64,000 nucleotides of DNA from Oceanivirga miroungae (GTDB taxonomy: Bacteria; Fusobacteriota; Fusobacteriia; Fusobacteriales; Leptotrichiaceae), in NCBI RefSeq assembly GCF_902505095.1, contig NZ_CABWIB010000001.1, forward strand, positions 62,001 through 126,000, in the 5' to 3' direction. The notes beneath the pieces are model-generated. The model did no database searches. It was not told where the DNA came from and saw nothing but the letters and a program-made list of their open reading frames with translations. Positions 8,935 to 17,058 of the stretch are shown in pieces. Numbering within the stretch: position 1 is the first letter of the stretch; the number at the start of each line of letters is the position of its first letter. The position numbers and the translations under genes are program-made.

Positions 8935-9009
8935 ATGAAAAAGAATTGTACTTGTAAAAAATCTGTTTGTTGTAAAGATAAAGGTTGTAACTGTACTTGT
9001 TGCGAATAA
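8935..9009 (+). CDS. Cysteine-rich 24-residue peptide, metallothionein-like
   Basis: The ORF encodes 24 residues with eight cysteines (5, 7, 12, 13, 18, 20, 22, 23), seven lysines or acidic residues around them and no hydrophobic segment. The spacing CxC-x4-CC-x4-CxCxCC is like a single metal-cluster domain. A perfect TAGGAGGA ribosome binding site lies six bases before the ATG. It has its own near-consensus promoter (8866-8894) and terminator (9021-9048), so it is a monocistronic, probably highly expressed unit next to oriC. The known small-metallothionein families are longer; binding of Zn, Cu or Cd, or a redox buffer role, is inference. Confidence 0.75.
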   Translation: MKKNCTCKKSVCCKDKGCNCTCCE

Positions 9010-9020
9010 GAAATTTATTT

Positions 9021-9048
9021 AAAGATACTGTAAAAGGTATCTTTTTTT
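9021..9048 (+). terminator. Rho-independent terminator of the cysteine-rich peptide gene
   Basis: AAAGATAC (9021-9028) pairs with GTATCTTT (9037-9044) and is followed by a T tract, 12 bases after the stop codon. Confidence 0.88.
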
Positions 9049-9131
9049 GTATATAACAACTCTAATAAAATAGCTATAAAAAGCCCCACAAGCCTTATAG
9101 AACGTTTTTATAGTGTTTAGGCTAACCTTTA

Positions 9132-9159
9132 TTGCTTTATTTTGATTTTGAGGTAAAAT
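9132..9159 (+). promoter_or_regulatory. Putative ackA promoter
   Basis: TTGCTT, 16-base spacer, TAAAAT; the -10 lies about 32 bases before the ackA ATG. Confidence 0.55.
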
Positions 9160-9191
9160 TTAGTGAATAAAGAGAAAAGGAGATATTGGTT

Positions 9192-10352
9192 ATGAATATT
9201 TTAGTTTTAAATAGTGGAAGTTCATCAATTAAATATCAATTGATAGATACTGCTAAAAAAGAAGTTTTAATAAAAGGAAAATTTGAAAAAATTGGATACT
9301 GTGATTCTATGTATTCTATTAAAGATAAAATAACAGGAGAAAATGTAAAAGAAGAAAAAAAAGAATTTTTAACACATAAACTAGCACTAGAATTTATATT
9401 ATCTAAAATAGATCTTAATTTAATTGATGCAATAGGTCACAGAGTTGTTCATGGGGGAGAAAAATTTTGTAAAGCCACTGTAATGACAAAAGAATTAGTA
9501 TCAGAATTAGAAAAAATAAATGATTTAGCACCACTACATAATCCAGCAAATATAAAAGGAATAAAGCTTTGTATGGAACTAATGCCTGATAAAAAAAATG
9601 TAGCGGTTTTTGATACAAGTTTTCATAATACAATAGAAAAGCCTAAATATATATATCCAATACCATATAAATTTTATGAAAAATATGGAATTAGAAAATA
9701 TGGTTTTCATGGAACTAGTGTTAAATATGTAAGTCAAGTTGTAAATGGTTTATTAAATAAAGAAGATAGTAAAATAATAGTATGCCACCTAGGAAATGGT
9801 GCTAGTATAACTGCTGTTAGAAATAATAAGTCAGTAGATACTTCAATGGGATTTACACCATTATCAGGAATTCCTATGGGGACTCGTTGTGGAAGTATAG
9901 ATCCATCTATAGTTAAGTATTTATTTGAAAAGGGATATAATACACAAGAATTATTTGAAATTTTAAATGAAGAATCAGGAATGAAGGGAATTTGTGGAAT
10001 ATCAGATAATAGAGAAATGACAGAAGCTATGCAAAATAAAGATAAAATGGCTGAACTTGCTTTTAATGTTTATTCTAATAGAGTTTCTACTTTTATAGGT
10101 TCATATTTTGTAGAATTAGAAGGAGTAGATGCAATTGTATTTACCGGAGGAATTGGAGAAAATTCTAAAGAAACAAGAAAAAGAATTTGTTCTAAATTAA
10201 AAGCATTAAATATTCATTTAGATGAAGAAAAAAACAATAGTATAAAAGAAGATGGACTTATATCTTGCGAAGATTCAAGCGTTAAGTTATATATGATAAA
10301 AACTGATGAAGAAATGATGATAGCAAAAGATACAGAAGAAATATTAATATAA
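9192..10352 (+). CDS. ackA: Acetate kinase
   Basis: Transfers phosphate from acetyl-phosphate to ADP, giving acetate and ATP in fermentation. The 386-residue protein has the ASKHA-fold signatures NSGSSSIKYQ at the N-terminus, DTSFH and GFHGTS in the middle, CHLGNGAS, SMGFTPLSGIPMGTRCGSID and FTGGIGENS. The ATG at 9192 is chosen because GGAGA lies nine bases upstream; a TTG two codons earlier is too close to it. Phosphotransacetylase is not adjacent. It has its own putative promoter and terminator, so it is monocistronic. Confidence 0.97.
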   Translation: MNILVLNSGSSSIKYQLIDTAKKEVLIKGKFEKIGYCDSMYSIKDKITGENVKEEKKEFLTHKLALEFILSKIDLNLIDAIGHRVVHGGEKFCKATVMTKELVSELEKINDLAPLHNPANIKGIKLCMELMPDKKNVAVFDTSFHNTIEKPKYIYPIPYKFYEKYGIRKYGFHGTSVKYVSQVVNGLLNKEDSKIIVCHLGNGASITAVRNNKSVDTSMGFTPLSGIPMGTRCGSIDPSIVKYLFEKGYNTQELFEILNEESGMKGICGISDNREMTEAMQNKDKMAELAFNVYSNRVSTFIGSYFVELEGVDAIVFTGGIGENSKETRKRICSKLKALNIHLDEEKNNSIKEDGLISCEDSSVKLYMIKTDEEMMIAKDTEEILI

Positions 10353-10356
10353 AAAG

Positions 10357-10380
10357 AGCTACCTCAATTGTGAGGTAGCT
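10357..10380. terminator. Bidirectional terminator between ackA and the EIIC-like gene
   Basis: Perfect ten-base stem AGCTACCTCA/TGAGGTAGCT with an ATTG loop. The minus strand has a T5 tail; the plus strand has a weaker TTAAATTTT tail. Confidence 0.85.
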
Positions 10381-10386
10381 TAAATT

Positions 10387-11430
10387 TTAATTTTCAAATT
10401 TATATATATCTGAACTATATAGTTTAAATACTTTAGTAAATAAGAAATGTGTTATTATTGCAACTCCAAATGGAACTATTAAGTAAGCAATTACTAATCT
10501 TACTAATGCTAAACTTGTTCCCATAGATACAAATTGGTTATATGCTTCAATTGGACCAACTAATCCAACTATACCAAATCCTGCAGATGCTTTATTACCT
10601 AGTATACCTACTACTCTAACAGTGATACCACTTGCAATTGAAGTTACAATTATAGGTAAGTACATAATAGGGTTTTCAACTATATTTGGGAAAAACATTT
10701 TCATGGCTCCAAATAATGCAGCTAATGTTATACCTGATTTATTTTTAGCAGCAATTGAACCTACAACTAATACAGCTGCAGTTACAGTAACTCCCATATT
10801 AGCAGCTCCTGATGATAATCCAGTTAAACCTATTGCATAAGCTATTGCAACTGTTGAAATAGGTGAGATTATGATAATTGCAAATGATATAGTAATTAAA
10901 ATTGACATCATTAGTGGTTGTAAATTAGTAAAGTATAAGATTAAATCTCCTATAGATTTTGTTATTTGAGCTACATAAGGAAGAGCTAATAATCCTAAAA
11001 ATCCTACACCCGCTCCAACTATAATTGGTTGGAATATTATTGTAAGAGATCCTAATTTGTTATCTAAATACATAGTTACTAAAACAGCAACTGCAGCAAA
11101 TAGAGTAACATTGATTAAATCTCCAATACCGGCCATTTTATACATACCAGCTTGTGCATTAAAACTAATAACACCTGATGATATAAATGTAGCAGCACCA
11201 ATTATTGTTGATTTCATCGGATTAAATCCAAATTGTAATCCTACTAACAATCCAACTAATGCAGCACATAAACCTTGCATTATTACCATTGAATCAATAA
11301 ATAATTTAATATATGCGTTAGCAGCATAAGGTTTTAAAATAGCTCCTAATACTGCATTTGGAATTAGTGCAACTACTATAGCTAATGCTAATCCATCTAA
11401 AACTTTTTTAATAAATAATTTTTTACTCAT
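10387..11430 (-). CDS. EIIC-type membrane protein, PTS_EIIC_2/PfoR-like family (copy 1)
   Basis: 347 residues with about nine to ten hydrophobic segments and repeated small-residue motifs such as SPISTVAIAYAIGLTG and SSGAANMG near 195-225. The family is annotated as a PTS sugar EIIC or, in clostridia, as the toxin-regulator-like PfoR. No EIIA or EIIB genes are near, so phosphotransfer is doubtful. It is two bases downstream of a 2-oxoacid-reductase gene on the same strand. A paralog at 39.2 kb shares the same motifs and is again paired with an oxidoreductase, which suggests transport of an oxo- or hydroxy-acid (inference). Confidence 0.8.
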   Translation of the reverse strand: MSKKLFIKKVLDGLALAIVVALIPNAVLGAILKPYAANAYIKLFIDSMVIMQGLCAALVGLLVGLQFGFNPMKSTIIGAATFISSGVISFNAQAGMYKMAGIGDLINVTLFAAVAVLVTMYLDNKLGSLTIIFQPIIVGAGVGFLGLLALPYVAQITKSIGDLILYFTNLQPLMMSILITISFAIIIISPISTVAIAYAIGLTGLSSGAANMGVTVTAAVLVVGSIAAKNKSGITLAALFGAMKMFFPNIVENPIMYLPIIVTSIASGITVRVVGILGNKASAGFGIVGLVGPIEAYNQFVSMGTSLALVRLVIAYLIVPFGVAIITHFLFTKVFKLYSSDIYKFEN

Positions 11431-11431
11431 T

Positions 11432-12370
11432 TTACACTCCTAATATTTTTTCTTTACCGTGAACAAATTCAGTTATTAATTCACAGTAGAAAGCTTCTTT
11501 TCCAGCTTCTTTTGCTTTTTTAGCAACATAACCATTTAAGAAATCAATTTCTGTTTTTCTGTGATTATTAATTAAATCTTGATACATTGATGGATAGTGT
11601 TTAACACCTTGGAATTCGCTAGTTGTAAACCAACAAACTAAATCTGTCATTTCTTTAACATCTAATGTAGTTCCTTGTTCTTTTGCAACCATTGCAAACT
11701 CAGTAACTATTTGTCCTAATAAATGTCTTAAATTAGGTATAGTTCCTAATTGTTCCATATTACATTGTAAGATAGTACAACAAGCATTCATAGTACCGTT
11801 TATACATGCTTTTCTCCAGATAGAGTACATAATATCTTCTGAATAAACTGTAGGTAGTCCTGAATTATTTATAGTTTCTACTACTTTTTTAGCACCTTCT
11901 ATAGCTTCTTTATCATCAACTATATTTTGGATTTCTGTTTTTCCGTAATTAGAAACTTTAAATGAACCAGCACCTTGCATTGAAGCTGTTAATACAGTTA
12001 CACCCATAAGTATATTTTTAGGATCTACAAATCTTTTTAAAGTATCTGTGTGACCTAAACCATTTAATAAACATAATACACGAGTATTAGCACCAAAAAG
12101 GTGTTTAACGCTTTCTAACATGTTAGATAATTGCATTGATTTTGTAAATACAATAACTAAGTCTGGAATATCTGTGAATTCACTTGGTTTACATGCTTGA
12201 ATAGGAATAACTTCATCTGTTCCTAAATTATTGAACTTACAACCATATTGATTTATTGAATCGATATTATCTTGCCAAGAATCTAAAAATACAACTTGAT
12301 TTCCTGCTTTTGCTAACATAGAACCATAAGTAGCTCCCATAGCTCCAGAACCTGCTATAACAATTTTCAT
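11432..12370 (-). CDS. 2-dehydropantoate 2-reductase family (PanE/ApbA-like) oxidoreductase
   Basis: 312-residue NAD(P)H-dependent reductase. The Rossmann motif GSGAMG is at 7-12; the catalytic triad-like K187, N191 and N195 (WRKACINGTMNA) matches ketopantoate reductases. In lactic acid bacteria close homologs reduce 2-oxoisocaproate to D-hydroxyacids, so the substrate may be pantoate or another 2-oxoacid. AAAGGAGGA precedes the ATG. It is first in a two-gene operon with the EIIC/PfoR-like gene; no other pantothenate genes are nearby, which argues for the hydroxyacid option. Confidence 0.85.
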   Translation of the reverse strand: MKIVIAGSGAMGATYGSMLAKAGNQVVFLDSWQDNIDSINQYGCKFNNLGTDEVIPIQACKPSEFTDIPDLVIVFTKSMQLSNMLESVKHLFGANTRVLCLLNGLGHTDTLKRFVDPKNILMGVTVLTASMQGAGSFKVSNYGKTEIQNIVDDKEAIEGAKKVVETINNSGLPTVYSEDIMYSIWRKACINGTMNACCTILQCNMEQLGTIPNLRHLLGQIVTEFAMVAKEQGTTLDVKEMTDLVCWFTTSEFQGVKHYPSMYQDLINNHRKTEIDFLNGYVAKKAKEAGKEAFYCELITEFVHGKEKILGV

Positions 12371-12407
12371 AAGAAAATCCTCCTTTAAAATATATTTTTC
12401 ATGTAAG

Positions 12408-12436
12408 ATTATATAATGAAATGTCTATTTTGTAAA
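12408..12436 (-). promoter_or_regulatory. Promoter of the reductase/EIIC-like operon
   Basis: On the minus strand TTTACA-17-TATAAT, with the -10 about 38 bases before the ATG. It is back-to-back with the promoter at 12458. Confidence 0.75.
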
Positions 12437-12457
12437 TAAAAATGAGAAAATATTAGT

Positions 12458-12486
12458 TTGACAACAAGTAAAAGAAGAGGTAAAAT
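12458..12486 (+). promoter_or_regulatory. Promoter of the DUF5684-like gene
   Basis: TTGACA-17-TAAAAT, about 27 bases before the ATG, facing away from the promoter at 12408-12436. Confidence 0.8.
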
Positions 12487-12512
12487 CATATAAAAATTTA
12501 GGGGGGAAGTAT

Positions 12513-12845
12513 ATGCTTGTATTTTTTTTATTGATTTTATTAGTTTATGTAGTATCTATGTGGAAAATTTTTACAAAAGCTGGTTATGCAGGGTGGCTTT
12601 CAATAATCCCATTTGTTAATTTGTACCTAGACTTTAAAATAGTTTACGGAAAAGGATGGTATTTTTTATTTATGTTTATACCTATAATGAATATAGTTGT
12701 AGGAATAAAAATGGCTTTTGATAGAGCTAAAATATTTGGAAAAGGAATAGGATTTGGATTTGGAGTTTTATTCTTACCATATATATTTATCCCAATATTA
12801 GCCTTCTCTGATGCAGAGTATAAAGGAACAACAACTTTATTTTAA
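12513..12845 (+). CDS. Small membrane protein, DUF5684-like
   Basis: 110 residues with three to four membrane segments. The motif pattern W.IF.KAGY.GW..IIPF.N.Y (about 17-40) and the terminal LPYIFIPILAFSDAEYKG match the DUF5684 family, whose function is unknown. GGGGGGAAG precedes the ATG. It is monocistronic, with its own promoter and a strong terminator. Confidence 0.75.
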   Translation: MLVFFLLILLVYVVSMWKIFTKAGYAGWLSIIPFVNLYLDFKIVYGKGWYFLFMFIPIMNIVVGIKMAFDRAKIFGKGIGFGFGVLFLPYIFIPILAFSDAEYKGTTTLF

Positions 12846-12879
12846 AAAAAGCTAGAAGCGTAATTGTTTCTAGCTTTTT
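12846..12879. terminator. Bidirectional terminator
   Basis: A5-GCTAGAA pairs with TTCTAGC-T5 around a GCGTAATTGT loop, with A and T runs on both sides. It lies between the convergent DUF5684 and pullulanase genes and overlaps the end of the latter. A close relative occurs at 63271. Confidence 0.88.
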
Positions 12880-14897
12880 ACTAATACAAGTGTAGATAAA
12901 GCATTAAGTTTTACTTTGTTATCTACAATATTTATAGTATCTAATCCACTAAGTTTTGCTTTGTGATTATTTACTAATACAGTATATTTACCATTATTAA
13001 TATCAAAATCAAATTCAAAATAGTTCGCATTATGTACTATTATTAAATCTTTAATTTCGTATGCAATTATATAATTATCATCTTTTAAAACTTTTGAACA
13101 CTTTTTAATTTTTTCAAAATCATTTAAAGTAAATATATTAAAATATTTTCTAATTTTAACTAATTCTTTAAAGTAATCTACATATTCACTAAATTCATAT
13201 GCTCTTTTATAATCTATCATATTTATATCATCGCTTGACTTATATGAATTTTCATCACCCATTTTAGTTCTTAAAAATTCTTGTCCTGAATGTATAAATG
13301 GTATTCCAAATGAAAAAAGAATTATACTTGTCCCTAGAAGATGTCTTTTTATTATATCGTTTTCATCCTCATAAGGCATCGTAAGTTTTAGTTGGTCATA
13401 TAGTGTAAGGTTATCGTGAGCCTCAACATATTGAATTAATTGGCTTGGTTTAGTATAGGGCATTATTTCATAGCCAGATAATATATTTTTTAATATATTT
13501 TTTTCGTTATTTTCTACTCTACTTATATATCCACAACCGATATTTTCAAAAGTTGAGCCTTTTATTAAGTCTCTTATACTATCGTTGAAAAATGCAATAT
13601 TAGGTATTTTATCTGCATTTTTTTGATTAGCTCTTTTTTCTTTTTCAAGACTTGGCATATCCCACCCTTCACCTAAAATTAAGATGTTTTTATTTATCCT
13701 ACTTAATTTGTCATAAATTTCTGCCATTGTGTCTAAATCAAGTATTCCCATTAAATCAAATCTAAATCCATCAAATTTGTATTTACTTAACCAAAAAATT
13801 AAAGAGTCTACTATATATCTTCTAACCATAGAATGCTCACTTGCTACATCATTTGAACATCCAGTAGCTGCAATATATTTATTGTTTTCATCTAATCTGA
13901 AGTAATAGTTAGGGACTATAAGGTCAAAAGAGTGCTTTTTTGCATCAAAAACATGATTGTAAACAACGTCCATAATAACTGATATAGAATTATTATGTAA
14001 AACTTTTATTAAATTTTGTAATTCTAAAATACGTGAGTTTGGATCATGAGGATTTGCAGAATAGCTACCTTCTACTACGTTATAGTTTACAGGATCATAT
14101 CCCCAGTTATATTTAGAAAACTGATTAAGTTCATCAACTGAATCTGATGAAAAATCAAATATAGGTAAAAATTGAATATAGTTAATACCTAAGTCTTTTA
14201 TGTAATCGAGTCCGACTTTTTGCCCAAAGGAAGTAGCTTTATTTTCTTCGGTTAATCCTAAAAATTTTGCCTTATTTTCAATATTGGAGTCTTTAAAAAA
14301 AGTAAGATCTCTAATACTTGCTTCATATATTATCTTGTTTTCGTGATTTAAAAAATTAGTATTATTTTCTTTAATATCTACAACTACTGAATATTTTTCA
14401 TTTGCACTACTTGAAATAGCATAAGGATCAGTTGATATATTTTTTTTATCTTTAAAAATAACTTCATAAAGATATTTTTGATTTAAAAGATCTTTATCTA
14501 TTTTTATCTCAAATACAGCGTTTTCTTTTCTAGACATAGGGTATTTAGTGTTATCATCAACTAAAATTAAGTTAATTTCTTTAGCTAGAGGACTCCATAC
14601 TTTAAATATAGTATGAGTATTAGTATAAAGAGCCCCTAATTTTTCTTCTGTATAATAAAGATTATCAAATTCTTTTGTTTTAAATAGTTTAGTTAATAAA
14701 AGTTCTTTATTTTCATTAAATATCTTTATTTCCGGTAAATCATTAATTAAAAGATTTTTATCAAGAATAAGTGTATAAATATTATCTTTAACAAAAAATT
14801 CTAATATATTAAATCCAGTAATTAAAATATCTTCTTTATTTATTTTTCTATCTGTTTTTATCTCTAATTCATTAAATTTTACTACATGTATTATCAT
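12870..14897 (-). CDS. pulA: Type I pullulanase (GH13 debranching enzyme)
   Basis: Hydrolyses alpha-1,6 branches of glycogen, pullulan or starch. The 675-residue protein has an N-terminal beta-sandwich part (about 1-200, including a CBM48-like W.P.A.E..L segment) and a GH13 barrel with YNWGYDPVNYNV, region I DVVYNH, region II DGFRFDLMG (nucleophile Asp), region III GEGW (acid Glu) and region IV EAHDN. No signal peptide is seen, so it acts in the cytoplasm like AmyX. The ATG at 14897 follows AAAGGTGG; a 15-codon longer frame has no such site. No glycogen synthesis genes are nearby. Confidence 0.93.
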   Translation of the reverse strand: MIIHVVKFNELEIKTDRKINKEDILITGFNILEFFVKDNIYTLILDKNLLINDLPEIKIFNENKELLLTKLFKTKEFDNLYYTEEKLGALYTNTHTIFKVWSPLAKEINLILVDDNTKYPMSRKENAVFEIKIDKDLLNQKYLYEVIFKDKKNISTDPYAISSSANEKYSVVVDIKENNTNFLNHENKIIYEASIRDLTFFKDSNIENKAKFLGLTEENKATSFGQKVGLDYIKDLGINYIQFLPIFDFSSDSVDELNQFSKYNWGYDPVNYNVVEGSYSANPHDPNSRILELQNLIKVLHNNSISVIMDVVYNHVFDAKKHSFDLIVPNYYFRLDENNKYIAATGCSNDVASEHSMVRRYIVDSLIFWLSKYKFDGFRFDLMGILDLDTMAEIYDKLSRINKNILILGEGWDMPSLEKEKRANQKNADKIPNIAFFNDSIRDLIKGSTFENIGCGYISRVENNEKNILKNILSGYEIMPYTKPSQLIQYVEAHDNLTLYDQLKLTMPYEDENDIIKRHLLGTSIILFSFGIPFIHSGQEFLRTKMGDENSYKSSDDINMIDYKRAYEFSEYVDYFKELVKIRKYFNIFTLNDFEKIKKCSKVLKDDNYIIAYEIKDLIIVHNANYFEFDFDINNGKYTVLVNNHKAKLSGLDTINIVDNKVKLNALSTLVLVKS

Positions 14898-14920
14898 ATT
14901 ATGCACCACCTTTTCACGAT

Positions 14921-14949
14921 ATATTAACTTAAAAAAATTCAAAAATCAA
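14921..14949 (-). promoter_or_regulatory. Pullulanase promoter
   Basis: On the minus strand TTGATT-17-TAATAT, about 24 bases before the pulA ATG. Confidence 0.7.
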
Positions 14950-15002
14950 TAGTAATTAAAACAGTATTTTGGTAGAATAAAAATAAAAGGAAAAGTGATA
15001 GT

Positions 15003-16094
15003 ATGAGAAGATTAGGAATATCTATATACCCCGAAAAAACTACAAAAGATAAAATATTTAACTATTTAGAAAAAACAAGTAAAATTGGATTTAAAAGAAT
15101 ATTTTCTTGTTTATTATCTTGTAATAAGCCAAAAGATGAAATTATATCTGAATTTAGAGAAATTAATGAATATGCTCACAAATTAGGATTTGAAGTTATT
15201 GTTGATGTTTCACCTAAAGTATTTAAAGATTTAGGGATTTCATATACTGACTTAAAATTTTTTAGTGATATAAAAGCGGATGGATTAAGATTAGACGAAG
15301 GATTTAGTGGGAATGAAGAGAGTTTAATGACATATAATCCTTATGGGTTAATAATTGAAATAAATATGTCAAATAACACTCATAAAATAGATACAATAAT
15401 GGACTATATGCCAAACAAATATAAGTTATATGGATGTCATAATTTTTACCCACATAGATACACTGGACTTGGAGTTGATTATTTTATAGCATCTACAGAA
15501 AGATTTAATAAATATGGAATAAGAACTGCTGCTTTTGTAAGTAGTCAAGAAAAAGATACTTTTGGACCATGGCCAGTAACTGATGGCCTTATAACTTTAG
15601 AAGAAGATAGAGATAAAAGTATAGATGTACAAATAAAACACTTAATAGCACTAGGAATAGATGATATAATAATATCTAATTGTTATCCAAGTGAAACTGA
15701 GCTTGAAAAAATAAAGGATATGGATTTATCTTTAATTTCGTTTAAAGCTGATTTAGAAAAAGATTTAGATGAAATAGAAGAAAAGATAATACTAGAAGAA
15801 CTTCATTTTAATAGAGGTGATATAAATCCATACATGATAAGATCTACCATGCCAAGAGTTAAGTATAAAGAAAATGAATTTAAGGCTCATAATACAAGAG
15901 ATATTAAAAAAGGTGATATCATAATAGAAAGTAGCCTTTATGGACACTATAAAGGAGAAATGCAAATAGCATTAAAGGATATGGAAAACAGTAAAAGAAG
16001 CTCTGTTGTAGGAAGAATCTCTGAAGAAGAGATATATTTATTAGACTATATAAAACCATGGCAAAAATTTAAAATAATAAAAAATAATAGTTAA
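15003..16094 (+). CDS. mupG: MupG-like TIM-barrel protein (DUF871), probable 6-phospho-N-acetylmuramidase
   Basis: 363 residues. The N-terminus RRLGISIYPEK and the motifs CHNFYPHRYTGL and TFGPWPVTDGLITLEEDR match the MupG/DUF871 family: an N-terminal TIM barrel (about 1-240) plus a small C-terminal barrel (about 250-363). In staphylococci MupG cleaves MurNAc-6-phosphate-GlcNAc imported during peptidoglycan recycling. No MurNAc transporter or etherase gene is next to it, so the substrate is inferred from the family. AAAGGAAAAGTG precedes the ATG. Confidence 0.83.
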   Translation: MRRLGISIYPEKTTKDKIFNYLEKTSKIGFKRIFSCLLSCNKPKDEIISEFREINEYAHKLGFEVIVDVSPKVFKDLGISYTDLKFFSDIKADGLRLDEGFSGNEESLMTYNPYGLIIEINMSNNTHKIDTIMDYMPNKYKLYGCHNFYPHRYTGLGVDYFIASTERFNKYGIRTAAFVSSQEKDTFGPWPVTDGLITLEEDRDKSIDVQIKHLIALGIDDIIISNCYPSETELEKIKDMDLSLISFKADLEKDLDEIEEKIILEELHFNRGDINPYMIRSTMPRVKYKENEFKAHNTRDIKKGDIIIESSLYGHYKGEMQIALKDMENSKRSSVVGRISEEEIYLLDYIKPWQKFKIIKNNS

Positions 16095-16143
16095 TATTTA
16101 TTTTACTTTATGATATACTAAGTCTAAGAAATGGAGGGATAAG

Positions 16144-17016
16144 ATGACACTAAAAATATTACTTATAGTAATAGCAATATTAGGACTATATTTTTTCTAT
16201 TATTTAGTAAAAGATAGTTTAAATAATAAAGAAGAATATAGAGATAGCAAAATAAATAATTTTTGGCTTGCCATATTATCTATTATTATTTTCTTTTTTT
16301 CAACCTTCGGAATATCTGATTTTGCATTAAGCACAGTTATATATACAAGGTTAAAATGGTTAAAATTAAAAGATTTAATTGGAACAATAAATATAGACAG
16401 TATGATACCTACTATACTAATGGCTTTAATTTATTTAAGTTCAGTAGAAGTTGGTACTAAAACATTAATTGTTTGTATAGTAGCTCAAATAATAGGAGGA
16501 TATATTGGACCAAATATTGCATTTGTTTTAAATGAAGAGATTATTAAAAAAATAATAGGGGTAGGATTAATTATAGTTTCTATAATAGTTTTATTAGGTC
16601 AGTTAGGATATATAAATGCAACAGGAAGTTTAAAAGAATTAGATGGAGTAAGATTAATAATTGCTGCAATTTGCTTATTTATTTATGGAGTACTTAATAA
16701 TGTTGGTATAGGATCGTTTTCTTTAACTATGGTAACTATGTATTTACTGGGATTAGATCCAAGAGCAGCATTTCCAATTATGATGGCAGCAACAACATTC
16801 TCTGTTTTTGTTGGTAGTTTAAGATTTATTAAAAAAGGAGTATATAATAGAAAGATAGCTATTTATTCATCAACTTATGGTTTAATAGGTGTCTTTATAG
16901 CTGCATATATAGTAAAAAGCTTAGATACATATTACATAAAATGGATAGTATTATTCGTATTTTTACTAACAAGCTATACTCTGCTTAGCAAGAAATTTAA
17001 AGATAGTATAAGTTAA
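16144..17016 (+). CDS. TauE/SafE-family permease
   Basis: 290 residues with eight to nine predicted membrane segments and the family's twofold repeat: STFGISDFALSTVIYTRL in the first half and NNVGIGSFSLTMVTMYLLG in the second. TauE/SafE proteins export sulfite, sulfoacetate or related organosulfur anions; the substrate cannot be told here. ATGGAGGG precedes the ATG. A putative TATACT -10 lies at 16114-16119, and a terminator follows immediately. Confidence 0.8.
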   Translation: MTLKILLIVIAILGLYFFYYLVKDSLNNKEEYRDSKINNFWLAILSIIIFFFSTFGISDFALSTVIYTRLKWLKLKDLIGTINIDSMIPTILMALIYLSSVEVGTKTLIVCIVAQIIGGYIGPNIAFVLNEEIIKKIIGVGLIIVSIIVLLGQLGYINATGSLKELDGVRLIIAAICLFIYGVLNNVGIGSFSLTMVTMYLLGLDPRAAFPIMMAATTFSVFVGSLRFIKKGVYNRKIAIYSSTYGLIGVFIAAYIVKSLDTYYIKWIVLFVFLLTSYTLLSKKFKDSIS

Positions 17017-17018
17017 TT

Positions 17019-17041
17019 AAAAGGCGCTATGCCTTTTTCTT
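17019..17041 (+). terminator. Rho-independent terminator after the TauE/SafE-like gene
   Basis: AAAAGGC/GCCTTTT stem with GCTAT loop followed by TCTTTT. It lies between this gene and gldA and would reduce read-through. Confidence 0.75.
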
Positions 17042-17058
17042 TTAGAAAGAAGGATTTT

